Shown here in pieces: positions 48,432-59,653 of a stretch of DNA of 64,000 nucleotides. Each line of letters starts with the position of its first letter. The stretch's first letter is position 1. A program made the translations under genes and the position numbers. The notes under the pieces were generated by a model. The model saw nothing but the letters and a program-made list of their open reading frames with translations, made no database searches and was not told the DNA's origin. This DNA is from Spongiihabitans sp963422685. GTDB lineage: Bacteria > Pseudomonadota > Gammaproteobacteria > Arenicellales > Poriferihabitantaceae. Where the stretch lies: NCBI GenBank assembly GCA_963422685.1, contig OY730442.1, positions 372,001 through 436,000 on the forward strand, given 5' to 3'.

Positions 48432-49073
48432 AACAATCATGTTGGGCTTCGCCGTTTGGCTTGTGCTTCTTCGTGGGGTGAGTAAAATGCGGGCGGGTGC
48501 GTATCCTGCGGCTTGTGTATGGATACGGATGCAAAAACCTGGTCGCTGGCAGCCGCCGGGATTTACGCTGTGGGCATATTTATCAACCTGCGTCTCTCAA
48601 AGCATGGCAAGTCAATCAAACCGGATTAAAAACCGGCGCATCAATATGGCTCCTTGTAGCCCGTTCACCGCCGAACGGCTTCGGCAAGCTGTTCGGCAGG
48701 ATTCCCGGTTGCACAAACCAGGGCCAAACTCGATAAAGCAGGCATTTTAACTATCACAAAAAATCCGGAAGTCAGCAGGCGCAATGATAGAACCGGTAAT
48801 CACCACCGAAATGGGTGGTTTGAAGGGCTAGATAATCCTGTCAGTTGTGGCGGGAATATCGCAAATAGTATGATGTTTATAAAAAAACATGAAAACTCTG
48901 GCAGGTATTTTCAGTGCAAGCCGATACGTTGCTCACCGGCCCCGAAAATACGCCGGTTATCTGCACTGCAAATGGGGTAGCCGCCTGATTTCTAAAATGC
49001 CCATATATGTTTTATGATTACGGCAAATCCCAATTTACAGCCGCTGCCTGACCTGACCTCCTGAAAATGCAGG
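48432..49073. other. 642-base stretch without a confident gene
   Basis: A possible 36-residue ORF at 48519-48629 (MDTDAKTWSLAAAG with a hydrophobic IYAVGIFINLRLS segment) would be a tiny membrane protein, but it lacks a clear ribosome-binding site. Longer overlapping frames at 48364-48750 and 48497-48736 look non-coding. Nearer gcvT there is a 6-bp hairpin ACCACC/GGTGGT near 48804. I looked for a glycine riboswitch before gcvT and did not find its conserved core. Confidence 0.4.
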
Positions 49074-50237
49074 ATGAATTCGCCTGAAGTCCTAAAACGC
49101 ACCGCACTGTTTGAATTGCATCGGCAGGCCGGCGCAAAAATCGTGCCTTTTGCCGGGTATGCAATGCCGGTGCACTATGCCCATGGCATTATCAGGGAAC
49201 ACCTGCATACCCGGGAGAAAGCCGGTTTATTTGATGTCTCGCATATGGGGCAAATCCGGGTTTGCGGGCCGGATGCCGCCCAATTACTGGAAACTCTGAT
49301 GCCGGTGGACATCGTTTCATTGCCCCGGGGACGGCAAAAATACGGCTTATTATTAAACGCCAGCGGGGGCATTATCGACGACCTGATGGTGACGCGGACT
49401 GGTCAGGAAGATTATCTGCTGGTAGTCAATGCAGCCCGCAAAGACTTTGATTTGAATCACATACGGGCACGCCTTCCAGACAGTCTGGAGGTTGAAATGC
49501 AGGCCGACCAAAGCCTGCTGGCATTACAGGGCCCCCGCTGTGCCCGGGTGATGGAAAAACTGGGACACGACCTGTCCAACATGAGATTCATGCAGGCGCA
49601 GCAACTCAAACTCGCGGGCGTACCCTGTTGGTTGTCGCGCTCGGGTTATACCGGAGAAGATGGATTTGAAATCTCCGTCGATGACAACCATGCCGCAGAA
49701 ATTGCTGCCTGCCTGCTCAAGGATGACGATGTGCAATGGGTGGGACTGGGTGCCAGGGATTCTCTGCGCCTGGAAGCGGGTCTATGCCTGTATGGTCACG
49801 ACATTACTGAACACACCACCCCCATCGAAGCCAGCCTGCTTTGGGCCGTGTCCAAAGCCCGCCGGACGGGAGGCCCGCGTCCCGGGGGATTTGTGGGAGA
49901 TGACATCGTGCTGGCGCAGATTCCGCGCAATGTCGCGAAACGACTGGTTGGATTCTCACCCGCTGGCCGGGCACTTATTCGGCCGGGCGCCGTCATTGAA
50001 GATATGGCAGGCCGCGCCATCGGGCAGGTAACCAGCGGTGGATTCAGCCCGAGCCTGGGGCGGCCCGTCTGCATGGGCTATGCAGTGGTCGGGCAGTGCA
50101 GCGAGCATAATCGACTAAACGCGGTGGTACGAGACAAACGGCTGCCGGTTGCGGTAACAAAATTGCCCTTCGTCAGCCCCAACTACTATCACGGCCCTGC
50201 TGTAAACCAGGGCAGACAAACCCGAAAACAAACCTGA
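49074..50237 (+). CDS. gcvT: glycine cleavage system aminomethyltransferase (T protein)
   Basis: GcvT transfers the methylene carbon of GcvH-bound aminomethyl to tetrahydrofolate and releases ammonia. The 387 residues include the N-terminal FAGYAMPVHYAHGI and EKAGLFDVSHMGQI, the folate-binding LALQGPRC, and RSGYTGEDGFEISV with GLGARDSLRLEAGLCLYGHD. It heads the gcvT-gcvH-gcvP-lipA series with 15 bases to gcvH. Confidence 0.97.
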   Translation: MNSPEVLKRTALFELHRQAGAKIVPFAGYAMPVHYAHGIIREHLHTREKAGLFDVSHMGQIRVCGPDAAQLLETLMPVDIVSLPRGRQKYGLLLNASGGIIDDLMVTRTGQEDYLLVVNAARKDFDLNHIRARLPDSLEVEMQADQSLLALQGPRCARVMEKLGHDLSNMRFMQAQQLKLAGVPCWLSRSGYTGEDGFEISVDDNHAAEIAACLLKDDDVQWVGLGARDSLRLEAGLCLYGHDITEHTTPIEASLLWAVSKARRTGGPRPGGFVGDDIVLAQIPRNVAKRLVGFSPAGRALIRPGAVIEDMAGRAIGQVTSGGFSPSLGRPVCMGYAVVGQCSEHNRLNAVVRDKRLPVAVTKLPFVSPNYYHGPAVNQGRQTRKQT

Positions 50238-50252
50238 GAGAGGTCAATACCA

Positions 50253-50627
50253 ATGTCCACAAGATATACCGATGATCATGAATGGGCCAGAGAAGAAGAT
50301 GATCTGATTGTGGTCGGAATCACCGACTACGCCCAGCAACAGCTCGGCGAAGTGGTGTTCGTGGAACTCCCGGACATTGACCGGGTACTGGAACAGGGCG
50401 AAGAGGCTGCGGTGATTGAATCAGTAAAAGCGGCGGGAGAAGTGAAATCGCCGGTTAGCGGCACTGTGGTCGCAGTCAACCAGGCCCTTGAAGATGCGCC
50501 GGAAAAAATCAACGAAGATCCGTCTGGAACCGGTTGGATTTACAAAATCAAACCCGCCGACAGCGTCTGGTTGACAGATTTAATGGATGAAGGCGCGTAT
50601 CAATCCCTGGTCGAATCATTAGCATAA
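50253..50627 (+). CDS. gcvH: glycine cleavage system H protein
   Basis: GcvH carries the aminomethyl intermediate on a lipoyl arm between the P, T and L proteins. The 124 residues contain the lipoylation site ESVKAAGEVKSPVSG with K59 as the modified lysine. A GAGAG box lies about 12 bases before the ATG. It is followed by gcvP after 49 bases. Confidence 0.97.
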   Translation: MSTRYTDDHEWAREEDDLIVVGITDYAQQQLGEVVFVELPDIDRVLEQGEEAAVIESVKAAGEVKSPVSGTVVAVNQALEDAPEKINEDPSGTGWIYKIKPADSVWLTDLMDEGAYQSLVESLA

Positions 50628-50676
50628 ACCCTAAACCCTGCCCGACAGTTTCGGCTCACACCGCCCGAGGTAAACC

Positions 50677-53535
<2,859 letters not shown>

Positions 53536-53585
53536 CCCGGCATTGCCCGGCGCGAACATATAAATACTACGGGAATCAAACCAAA

Positions 53586-54554
53586 ATGCCGCCCACAGCC
53601 AAAAAAATCAAAACAGTCGTCCAGGGAGAAAAGCTGCGCGGCCAGGAAAAAATGGCGCGTATCCCGGTCAGGATCATTCCATTGCCCGCAGAGCAGCGAC
53701 TCAGAAAACCAAAATGGATTCGCGCCAGCTTCACCGGCACGCGCCAGGTCTCGGATTTAAAAAAAGTCCTGCGCGCGAAAGGGCTGCACACGGTATGCGA
53801 GGAAGCGGCCTGTCCCAATCTCGGCGAATGCTTTGGCAATGGCACCGCCACTTTTCTGATAATGGGCGATATATGCACCCGGCGCTGCCCGTTTTGTGAT
53901 GTCGCGCATGGCCGACCAAACCCGCTAGATGAAAACGAGCCGCACAACCTGGCGCAAACCATTGCTGCCATGAATTTAAAATACGTGGTTATCACTTCCG
54001 TGGACCGGGATGATTTGCGCGATGGCGGCGCCGCCCATTTTGCCGCATGTATCAACGCGGTTCGGGCGCATTGCCCCACTACCAAAATTGAAATTCTGAC
54101 CCCGGATTTTCGCGGCAGGATTGAGGTTGCCGCAGCGGTGCTGGAAAAGTCGCCCCCGGACGTGTTTAACCATAACCTGGAAACGGTTCCACGTTTATAC
54201 AAACAGGCGCGTCCCGGGGCCGACTATCAACACTCCCTCAATCTTTTGCAGCGAATCAAGCAAAAACAACCTGATCTGCCGACAAAATCCGGGATTATGC
54301 TGGGCCTGGGCGAAACCCGGAACGAAGTGATTGCGGTTTTGCAGGATTTGCGCAGACATGACGTCGACATGCTGACCCTGGGGCAGTATTTGCAGCCCAG
54401 TCGTTATCATCTGGCCGTGGAAAAATACTGGACACCCGAAGAATTTGACCAGTTGGGCAGGATTGCCGAATCCCTGGGCTTCAGCAATGCGGCATCCGGG
54501 CCAATGGTTCGATCGTCCTACCATGCGGATTTACAAGCGCATTCCACCACCTGA
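53586..54554 (+). CDS. lipA: lipoyl synthase
   Basis: LipA inserts the two sulfurs into octanoyl groups on GcvH and 2-oxoacid dehydrogenases. The radical SAM motif is C97, C101, C104 in CTRRCPFCDV. The auxiliary cluster cysteines are in CEEAACPNLGEC near residue 67, and the C-terminal RSSYHA serine motif is present. I placed the start at 53586 (MPPTAKK, 322 residues) because the longer frame from 53502 begins inside gcvP. Its place after gcvP makes functional sense, since it matures GcvH. LipB is not in the window. Confidence 0.95.
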   Translation: MPPTAKKIKTVVQGEKLRGQEKMARIPVRIIPLPAEQRLRKPKWIRASFTGTRQVSDLKKVLRAKGLHTVCEEAACPNLGECFGNGTATFLIMGDICTRRCPFCDVAHGRPNPLDENEPHNLAQTIAAMNLKYVVITSVDRDDLRDGGAAHFAACINAVRAHCPTTKIEILTPDFRGRIEVAAAVLEKSPPDVFNHNLETVPRLYKQARPGADYQHSLNLLQRIKQKQPDLPTKSGIMLGLGETRNEVIAVLQDLRRHDVDMLTLGQYLQPSRYHLAVEKYWTPEEFDQLGRIAESLGFSNAASGPMVRSSYHADLQAHSTT

Positions 54555-54733
54555 TATTTGCCCGGGTCGCGTCGACCCACACTTCATGACCAACAAGTAT
54601 ATGGTTATAGAGGCATTTTATGCGGTACAATTTGGGCGCCTTGATTACAGATTGTCGAATAATCCCTGTGAGATGCCTGTAATCGGTCTGTTTTTACCCT
54701 AACTCAAACCTATATATTATGAGGAGAAATCTA

Positions 54734-55753
54734 ATGAGCGTTACCAAATCCGCAGCGCTGGCCGCTGCACTATCGCTGTTCGCGATGACCGCACAAGCGG
54801 GTACGTTAGCCGACGTGCAAGCGCGTGGGGAATTAAGCTGTATTGTAACCACCGGCCTGGCTGGTTTTGCCGCACCGGATGAAAACGGTCGATGGGAAGG
54901 TTTCGATGTTGACTTTTGCCGGGCGGTTGCCGCTGCGGTACTGGGCGATGGCGAAAAGGTTAAATTCCTTCCTTCAACCGGCAAAACCCGTTTTACTCTT
55001 TTGAACTCGGGCGAAGGCGACATTCTTTTCCGTAATACCACGGAAACCCTGAGTCGTGATGCGGATCTTAAATTAACCTTCCTGCCGATCAACTATTATG
55101 ATGGTCAAGGCTTCCTGGTTCGCAAAGACCTGGGGGTTTCTTCTGCAACGGAATTGGACGGTGCTTCCGTATGTATCCAGACCGGCACCACCACAGAATT
55201 GAATCTGGCCGACTATTTCCGCGTTAATGGTATGAGCTACGAGCCGGTAAACATCGAAACCAACGAAGAAGGCATCGCCAACTACTCGGCAAATCGTTGT
55301 GACCTGTACACCACGGATGCTTCCGGTCTGGCCTCTACACGGGCGGCGCTCGAAGATCCTTCAGCCCATGTACTGCTCCCTGAAATCATCTCCAAAGAAC
55401 CTTTGGGCGGCGCGGTTCGCCATGGCGATGACGAATGGGCAGACATCGGTAAATGGGTGGTTAACGCATTAATCATTGCCGAAGAACTGGGGGTAACTCA
55501 AGCCAATGTCGGCGAACTGGCAGCCGAGGCCGGCAACAACCCAAGCATCAATCGCCTGCTTGGCACCGAAGCTGACATGGGTGCAATGCTGGGTCTGGAC
55601 GTGAGTTGGGCGGTTCGTGCGATTCAGGCGGGCGGTAACTACGCGGAAATATTCGACAGGAATGTTGGCCCGGATACGCCGCTTGCGCTGGAGCGCGGTT
55701 TAAACGCTTCCTGGAGAGACGGCGGCATCCTGTATGCGGCGCCCATTCGATAA
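54734..55753 (+). CDS. amino-acid ABC transporter substrate-binding protein, AapJ-like
   Basis: A periplasmic binding protein of 339 residues with a clear signal peptide (SVTKSAALAAALSLFAMTAQA). It then has GRWEGFDVDFCRAVAAAVLG, FRNTTETLSRDADL and YYDGQGFLVRKDLGV, all typical of general L-amino-acid binding protein AapJ/BztA. The ATG at 54734 follows a GAGGAG box by 7 bases; an ATG 15 bases earlier is less well placed. The membrane permease and ATPase genes (AapQMP) are not adjacent. A strong terminator follows at 55803, so it is a stand-alone unit. Confidence 0.9.
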   Translation: MSVTKSAALAAALSLFAMTAQAGTLADVQARGELSCIVTTGLAGFAAPDENGRWEGFDVDFCRAVAAAVLGDGEKVKFLPSTGKTRFTLLNSGEGDILFRNTTETLSRDADLKLTFLPINYYDGQGFLVRKDLGVSSATELDGASVCIQTGTTTELNLADYFRVNGMSYEPVNIETNEEGIANYSANRCDLYTTDASGLASTRAALEDPSAHVLLPEIISKEPLGGAVRHGDDEWADIGKWVVNALIIAEELGVTQANVGELAAEAGNNPSINRLLGTEADMGAMLGLDVSWAVRAIQAGGNYAEIFDRNVGPDTPLALERGLNASWRDGGILYAAPIR

Positions 55754-55802
55754 GTGCCCGATTGGCTTATAGAAGATAGGATTTATAGAATAAGCACGGT
55801 TA

Positions 55803-55832
55803 TTTGGGGCGCTCAAGCGCCCCAAATTTTTT
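55803..55832 (+). terminator. strong rho-independent terminator
   Basis: A perfect 11-bp stem TTTGGGGCGCT/AGCGCCCCAAA with a 2-base apex is followed by six T residues. It lies 50 bases after the amino-acid binding protein gene and ends its transcript. It is the clearest terminator in the window. Confidence 0.95.
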
Positions 55833-55933
55833 ACATGAGACGATTCAAATGCACCTGAACATTCGCAGTCCCATGATATTTTCCTGGATACTTTCCGATA
55901 CAAGCCAGGACTAACTACTCACCTGGAGTTCCC

Positions 55934-56767
55934 ATGACAAAAAACACCCCCGACCAGGACACGCCGAAGCAACTGAAAAAGAAACTGAAAAAGGCCTACG
56001 AAAAAGAACTGGGGAGGCTTCAGATTGAATTAATAAAACTCCAGGAATGGATTAAACACAAAGGGCTGAAAGTCGTGGTCATTTTTGAGGGCCGGGATGC
56101 AGCCGGCAAAGGCGGAACGATAAAACGCATTACCGAATCACTCAACCCCAGGATATGCTCCGTGGTCGCCCTGCCCGCACCGACCGAACGGGAAAAGACC
56201 CAGTGGTATTTCCAGCGTTATGTGCCTCATCTTCCCGCAGCGGGTGAAATGGTAATCTTTGATCGCAGCTGGTACAACCGGGCGGGAGTGGAACAGGTTA
56301 TGGGTTTTTGCTCGGAAGGTGAATATGAAGAATTCATGCGCAGTTGCCCCGAATTTGAACGTATGCTGATACGTTCTGACATTAAATTAATCAAGTACTG
56401 GTTTTCTGTTAGCGACGAAGAACAGGAACGCCGATTTCAGGACCGCTCTAGAAAACCCACCAAACGCTGGAAGCTCAGCCCGATGGACCTGGAATCCCGC
56501 GACCGCTGGGTCGAATATTCCAAAGCCAAGGATTTCATGTTCGCACATACCGACATAAAACAGGCACCGTGGTATGTGGTAAATTCAGATGACAAGAAGC
56601 ATGCGCGGATTAATTGCATATCCCACCTGCTGGGTCTGATTGACTACGAAGATCTGACCCCGAAGGCAATGCGTCTGCAGGCCAGACCGGCCATCGCAAA
56701 AAATTACGTGCGACCGCCGATGGAAGATCAGAACTTTGTCCCGTCGATTTTTCCCGCCGATAATTAG
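55934..56767 (+). CDS. ppk2: polyphosphate kinase 2
   Basis: PPK2 uses polyphosphate to phosphorylate nucleotides. The 277 residues hold a Walker A FEGRDAAGKGGTIKRI near residue 51, a Walker B region EMVIFDRSWYNRAGVE, the RERERRF-like lid (EERRFQDRSRKPTKRWK) and the LESRDRW motif near residue 186. This is a single-domain (class I or III) enzyme. The donor and acceptor preference cannot be read. A good ribosome-binding box (CTGGAG) lies upstream. Confidence 0.94.
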   Translation: MTKNTPDQDTPKQLKKKLKKAYEKELGRLQIELIKLQEWIKHKGLKVVVIFEGRDAAGKGGTIKRITESLNPRICSVVALPAPTEREKTQWYFQRYVPHLPAAGEMVIFDRSWYNRAGVEQVMGFCSEGEYEEFMRSCPEFERMLIRSDIKLIKYWFSVSDEEQERRFQDRSRKPTKRWKLSPMDLESRDRWVEYSKAKDFMFAHTDIKQAPWYVVNSDDKKHARINCISHLLGLIDYEDLTPKAMRLQARPAIAKNYVRPPMEDQNFVPSIFPADN

Positions 56768-56821
56768 CCAGACCTTGGCAATCAGAGGGCTGTGCTCACC
56801 TGAATCGGCTTGAATCAATTG

Positions 56822-57079
56822 AGCGGAAAAACGCTGCCTCACCCTGTGCAGATCGGCTGGCGTATCGATACCCGGTTCCAGCACGGCAATGGCGTCCACG
56901 CACAGAATTTTATCGCCATGCCACAGCCCGCGAAGTTGCTCCAGCTTCTCCAACTCACAGCTTCCCCGGGCAGCAAATACGCGGAGATATCCTGCGCGAT
57001 AAGCATAAATCCCCGGATGCCGCCGCGCATGCTGCACCGCACACTGCGCCAAGCCAGATGAAGTTCGCCGCACACCCAA
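56822..57079 (-). pseudogene. kdsB: kdsB C-terminal fragment
   Basis: The minus-strand translation includes HPGIYAYRAGYLRVFAARG, then LEKLEQLRGLWHGDKI and PGIDTPADLHRVRQ. These are the C-terminal signature of CMP-KDO synthetase. The N-terminal two-thirds with the nucleotide-binding and metal-binding motifs are missing. The frame continues without a stop into ppk2 antisense, which is meaningless. Nothing KdsB-like is intact in the window, so a full kdsB must be elsewhere if the cell makes KDO. Confidence 0.8.
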
Positions 57080-57092
57080 AGGATGCGGAACG

Positions 57093-57191
57093 GCGCCAAA
57101 GCCGATCTAGTGCTCTTCAACCCTCAAACCGTTGACACCCCGGCCACATTCGACGACCCACAGCAGGAACCGGTAGGCCAGGTATCGGCAA
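57093..57191 (+). pseudogene. C-terminal fragment of an N-acyl-D-amino-acid deacylase family gene
   Basis: A short plus-strand frame translates as AKADLVLFNPQTVDTPATFD, followed by DPQQEPVG. This matches the C-terminal ADLVVFDPxT...ATFxDPHQYPVG motif of D-aminoacylase-type amidohydrolases. Only about 35 codons remain and no catalytic part is present. It touches the kdsB fragment on one side and the restriction gene on the other, and marks a patchwork of broken genes. Confidence 0.65.
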
Positions 57192-57857
57192 TTAGACGAA
57201 TGGCGCCAGCAGCCGAGAAAAACGGTTGATGGTGTGGTCTAGCGACTCAGGGCTAAGTTCCTTGAAGTAGTCCGCTTGGTGGATAGGTTGATCTACTTTC
57301 CGCTCACCTTCCAACAAGGTGATGATGTGCAAATCAATTTCCGAGAAATACGACATCAGCGTGTGACTGCTGGGGCTGCCGACCTGTGGGTTTGCCAACG
57401 GTTCTGAATAGCTACCACCACCCAACTGGCTTTCCAATTGCAGCAAGCAGCAGACTAGATTGGGATGCAACGACTTAAGCAAACCGAAGTCCACGAAAAT
57501 GTGCCTGTCCACCTTGGCGCGATAAAAATGATCGTCCAACCGGGCATTAACCTAAGCCTTGATTTCGTCGGGCAGACGTTCAACGTAGTCCGGTTGAATC
57601 TGCACACGGTAAGTTTTGACATCGCCGAAAGACAGCCGCTCCGATGGGCCGCCGCAATCTTGCCAGGCCAATCGGATGATGTGCGGCACCATCTCCTCAA
57701 CCAGCTTGCCTTTGGGCGCTCGTATCACCCCGCCGTATGCGCGGTCGGCGTCATCAAGTGCCTCGTCCTCAATGCCGCCAACCAGCAGGTTGTAGGAACG
57801 GATTAGCTCCTGCCGGGTTGCTGGCGCGTTAGCTGTGGTCAATGTCATATCCCCCAT
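57192..57857 (-). pseudogene. restriction endonuclease-like gene split by an in-frame TAG
   Basis: Two open frames (57552-57857 and 57192-57551) are in the same reading frame and separated only by one TAG codon at 57552-57554. They restore a 221-codon ORF. The first part has AYGGVIRAPKGKLVEEMVP and HIIRLAWQDCGG, and the second has DDHFYRAKVDRHIFVDF and HTLMSYFSEIDLHIITLLEG. A strand VDRHIFVD runs straight into FGLLKSLHPN with no E-x-K strand between, so a catalytic PD-(D/E)xK core may also have been deleted (inference). Its start overlaps the methyltransferase stop by 13 bases. Likely a dead type II nuclease. Confidence 0.7.
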
Positions 57858-59023
57858 AGTTGAGTGTCAATGAGCCTGGACTCCGCAGTGGTGCAGTATT
57901 CCGGCGCAATGTCTATACCCAAGTATCTACGCCAGTTTCGCTGCGCTGCCACACACGTGGTTCCCACACCGGCAAATGGGTCAAGCACCGTATCACCCCG
58001 GAAACTGAACAGCAGTATAACCCGCCGGGCTAATTCCTCCGGGAACATCGCTGGATGGTCAAATTCCCGCATCCGCCGCTCCGGGGCGATTGACCATTTC
58101 GCCATCACCCATTCCTTGAACGACTCGGCGTCAATATCGGCGTTGGCGGATTTACCAGGCTTCTTCAGATTACCCTTGCAGAAAATTTCCACAAATTCCC
58201 AGGTGTATTTGAGGTAGGGGCTGGACGGGCTTTTCCAGCTACCCCAAGCCGTATATTTACAGTTATAGTTATTTTTCTCCCACAGGATTTCACCCTTCCA
58301 GATCAGCCGCCTCTCCATAAAATAGTTGGAAATGATGTGGTGGCTGGGTATGTAATCCGAGAACAGCGGCTGGACATTGACGACAATTCGCCCACCAAAT
58401 TTGAGCACCCGGATACACTCGTCAAACACTGCGAATAGCTTGGCGAAGTAGGACTCCCAATCTGTGGCGTCGCCATTCGCTGCGTGGTCGGATTCCTGGT
58501 AAGCCAGCCCAAAATTATAAGGCGGCGACGTAAAAACCAAATCAATGCAGTTATCCGGCAATTGTTTCAAGACCACCGCGCTGTCGCCGCAAACTATCTG
58601 GTCAGTGAATTCGGCCGGTAGTGCGTTCTCAGCTCGTCTGAAACTGTGGCTGTTGGCGTAAAAGTGCTTGCCGCGATGCAACTCTTTTTCTTTCCGGCCA
58701 ATCACCTTGCGTTCGCTGTTGTAGCCCACATACAGGCGCTTGTCGCCGTTGACGCCGTAGCTGCGGATGCTTTCCACTGCTTGAAACACCTGCGCCAGCG
58801 CTGCCGCATCACCATATTCAGATGCTGTGCCGTCCACCGCTACAGATAAATTGCCCAGATTCACTTGTCGCAGCCACACCTCCAATGAATCGTCGCTTCG
58901 GACGACATAAAAATCATCGGGGTTGAATTTGCTGTTCAGCGCAGTGACCGCCATATCCACGTTGGCGTGTAACGCTACGGGCGATGCCAATTTAATCCGT
59001 CGGTACTTTTCTGCGATTACCAT
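57845..59023 (-). CDS. DNA methyltransferase, N4-cytosine/N6-adenine type
   Basis: The 392-residue protein has the catalytic motif TSPPY at 165-169 and the SAM-binding DPFAGVGTTCVAAQ from residue 348. TSPPY comes before FAGVGTT, so this is a beta-class amino-methyltransferase. The first 135 residues are an extension without recognised catalytic residues. The SPPY form is common in N4-cytosine enzymes, but N6-adenine cannot be excluded. It is paired with the broken nuclease gene downstream. Its ATG is 1 base past the stop of the truncated def gene, so the insertion junction seems to lie here. Probably an active orphan methylase. Confidence 0.87.
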   Translation of the reverse strand: MVIAEKYRRIKLASPVALHANVDMAVTALNSKFNPDDFYVVRSDDSLEVWLRQVNLGNLSVAVDGTASEYGDAAALAQVFQAVESIRSYGVNGDKRLYVGYNSERKVIGRKEKELHRGKHFYANSHSFRRAENALPAEFTDQIVCGDSAVVLKQLPDNCIDLVFTSPPYNFGLAYQESDHAANGDATDWESYFAKLFAVFDECIRVLKFGGRIVVNVQPLFSDYIPSHHIISNYFMERRLIWKGEILWEKNNYNCKYTAWGSWKSPSSPYLKYTWEFVEIFCKGNLKKPGKSANADIDAESFKEWVMAKWSIAPERRMREFDHPAMFPEELARRVILLFSFRGDTVLDPFAGVGTTCVAAQRNWRRYLGIDIAPEYCTTAESRLIDTQLWGI

Positions 59024-59376
59024 GGCTGGCCTTTCACGTCCCGGGCATTTATTCTGACCGCTCCAGCACGTGCAACAGTGGCGAATACACCCGGTACCGA
59101 CAAACAGCCTTCTTCCATCTCAATCACTCCTGCAAGCGCTGTGACCTGCGGATTAATAAAAACTTTCAGGTCATCCTTGGTTTCAGACAAATCCATCACC
59201 ACCACCCGCTTCGGCACATCAATCTGTATCGCAGCAAGACCAATACCCGGCGCATCGTACATGGTTTCCGCCATATCATCGACCAGAGTTTCCAGCGCAT
59301 CGTCAAACACCCGAACCGGCTCGGATATTACTCTGAGCCGGGGATTGGGATAAACCAGAATTTCGCGAATCGCCAT
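59017..59376 (-). pseudogene. def: C-terminally truncated peptide deformylase
   Basis: Only 119 residues remain of the usual roughly 165-170. Motif 1 (APGIGLAAIQ) and motif 2 (EEGCLSVPG, with the zinc cysteine) are present. The frame stops after VRINARDVKGQPW and the QHExDH helix with the other two zinc ligands is missing, so no deformylase activity is expected. The stop lies exactly where the methyltransferase gene begins, which suggests truncation by insertion of the restriction-modification module. Confidence 0.85.
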
Positions 59377-59653
59377 GGGTGGATAGTGGACTGTAGGCCG
59401 CCTGGTTACTCATTGCCAGGAATGGTGGATTGTATTCCCATCGCGAACAAACATCCATATCGCCAATCAGAACCACCCCGGAATCACCTGCCGTTTGAAG
59501 TGCTTTTTGTGAGCAGTGCTGCCCATCGGGTGCAAAGCGTCTTAATTGAACCGAACCCGGTTCGTCATGCCGCGGATGAAAAATTCACACCACGATTCGG
59601 CCACAGTTCGGGTTTAATCACGAGCGGCGCCAGACAGTATCCGCTCAGGAGAA

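Noticed and set aside
48364..48750. 128-codon ORF overlapping the superinfection-immunity-like gene
   Set aside because: Biased shadow composition, no ribosome-binding site and no recognisable domain.
48700..49073. Glycine riboswitch before gcvT
   Set aside because: The conserved tandem aptamer core was not found; only a short hairpin near 48804 is seen.
56585..56821. Antisense continuation of the kdsB-like frame into ppk2
   Set aside because: Similarity ends at 56822; the rest is the complement of ppk2.
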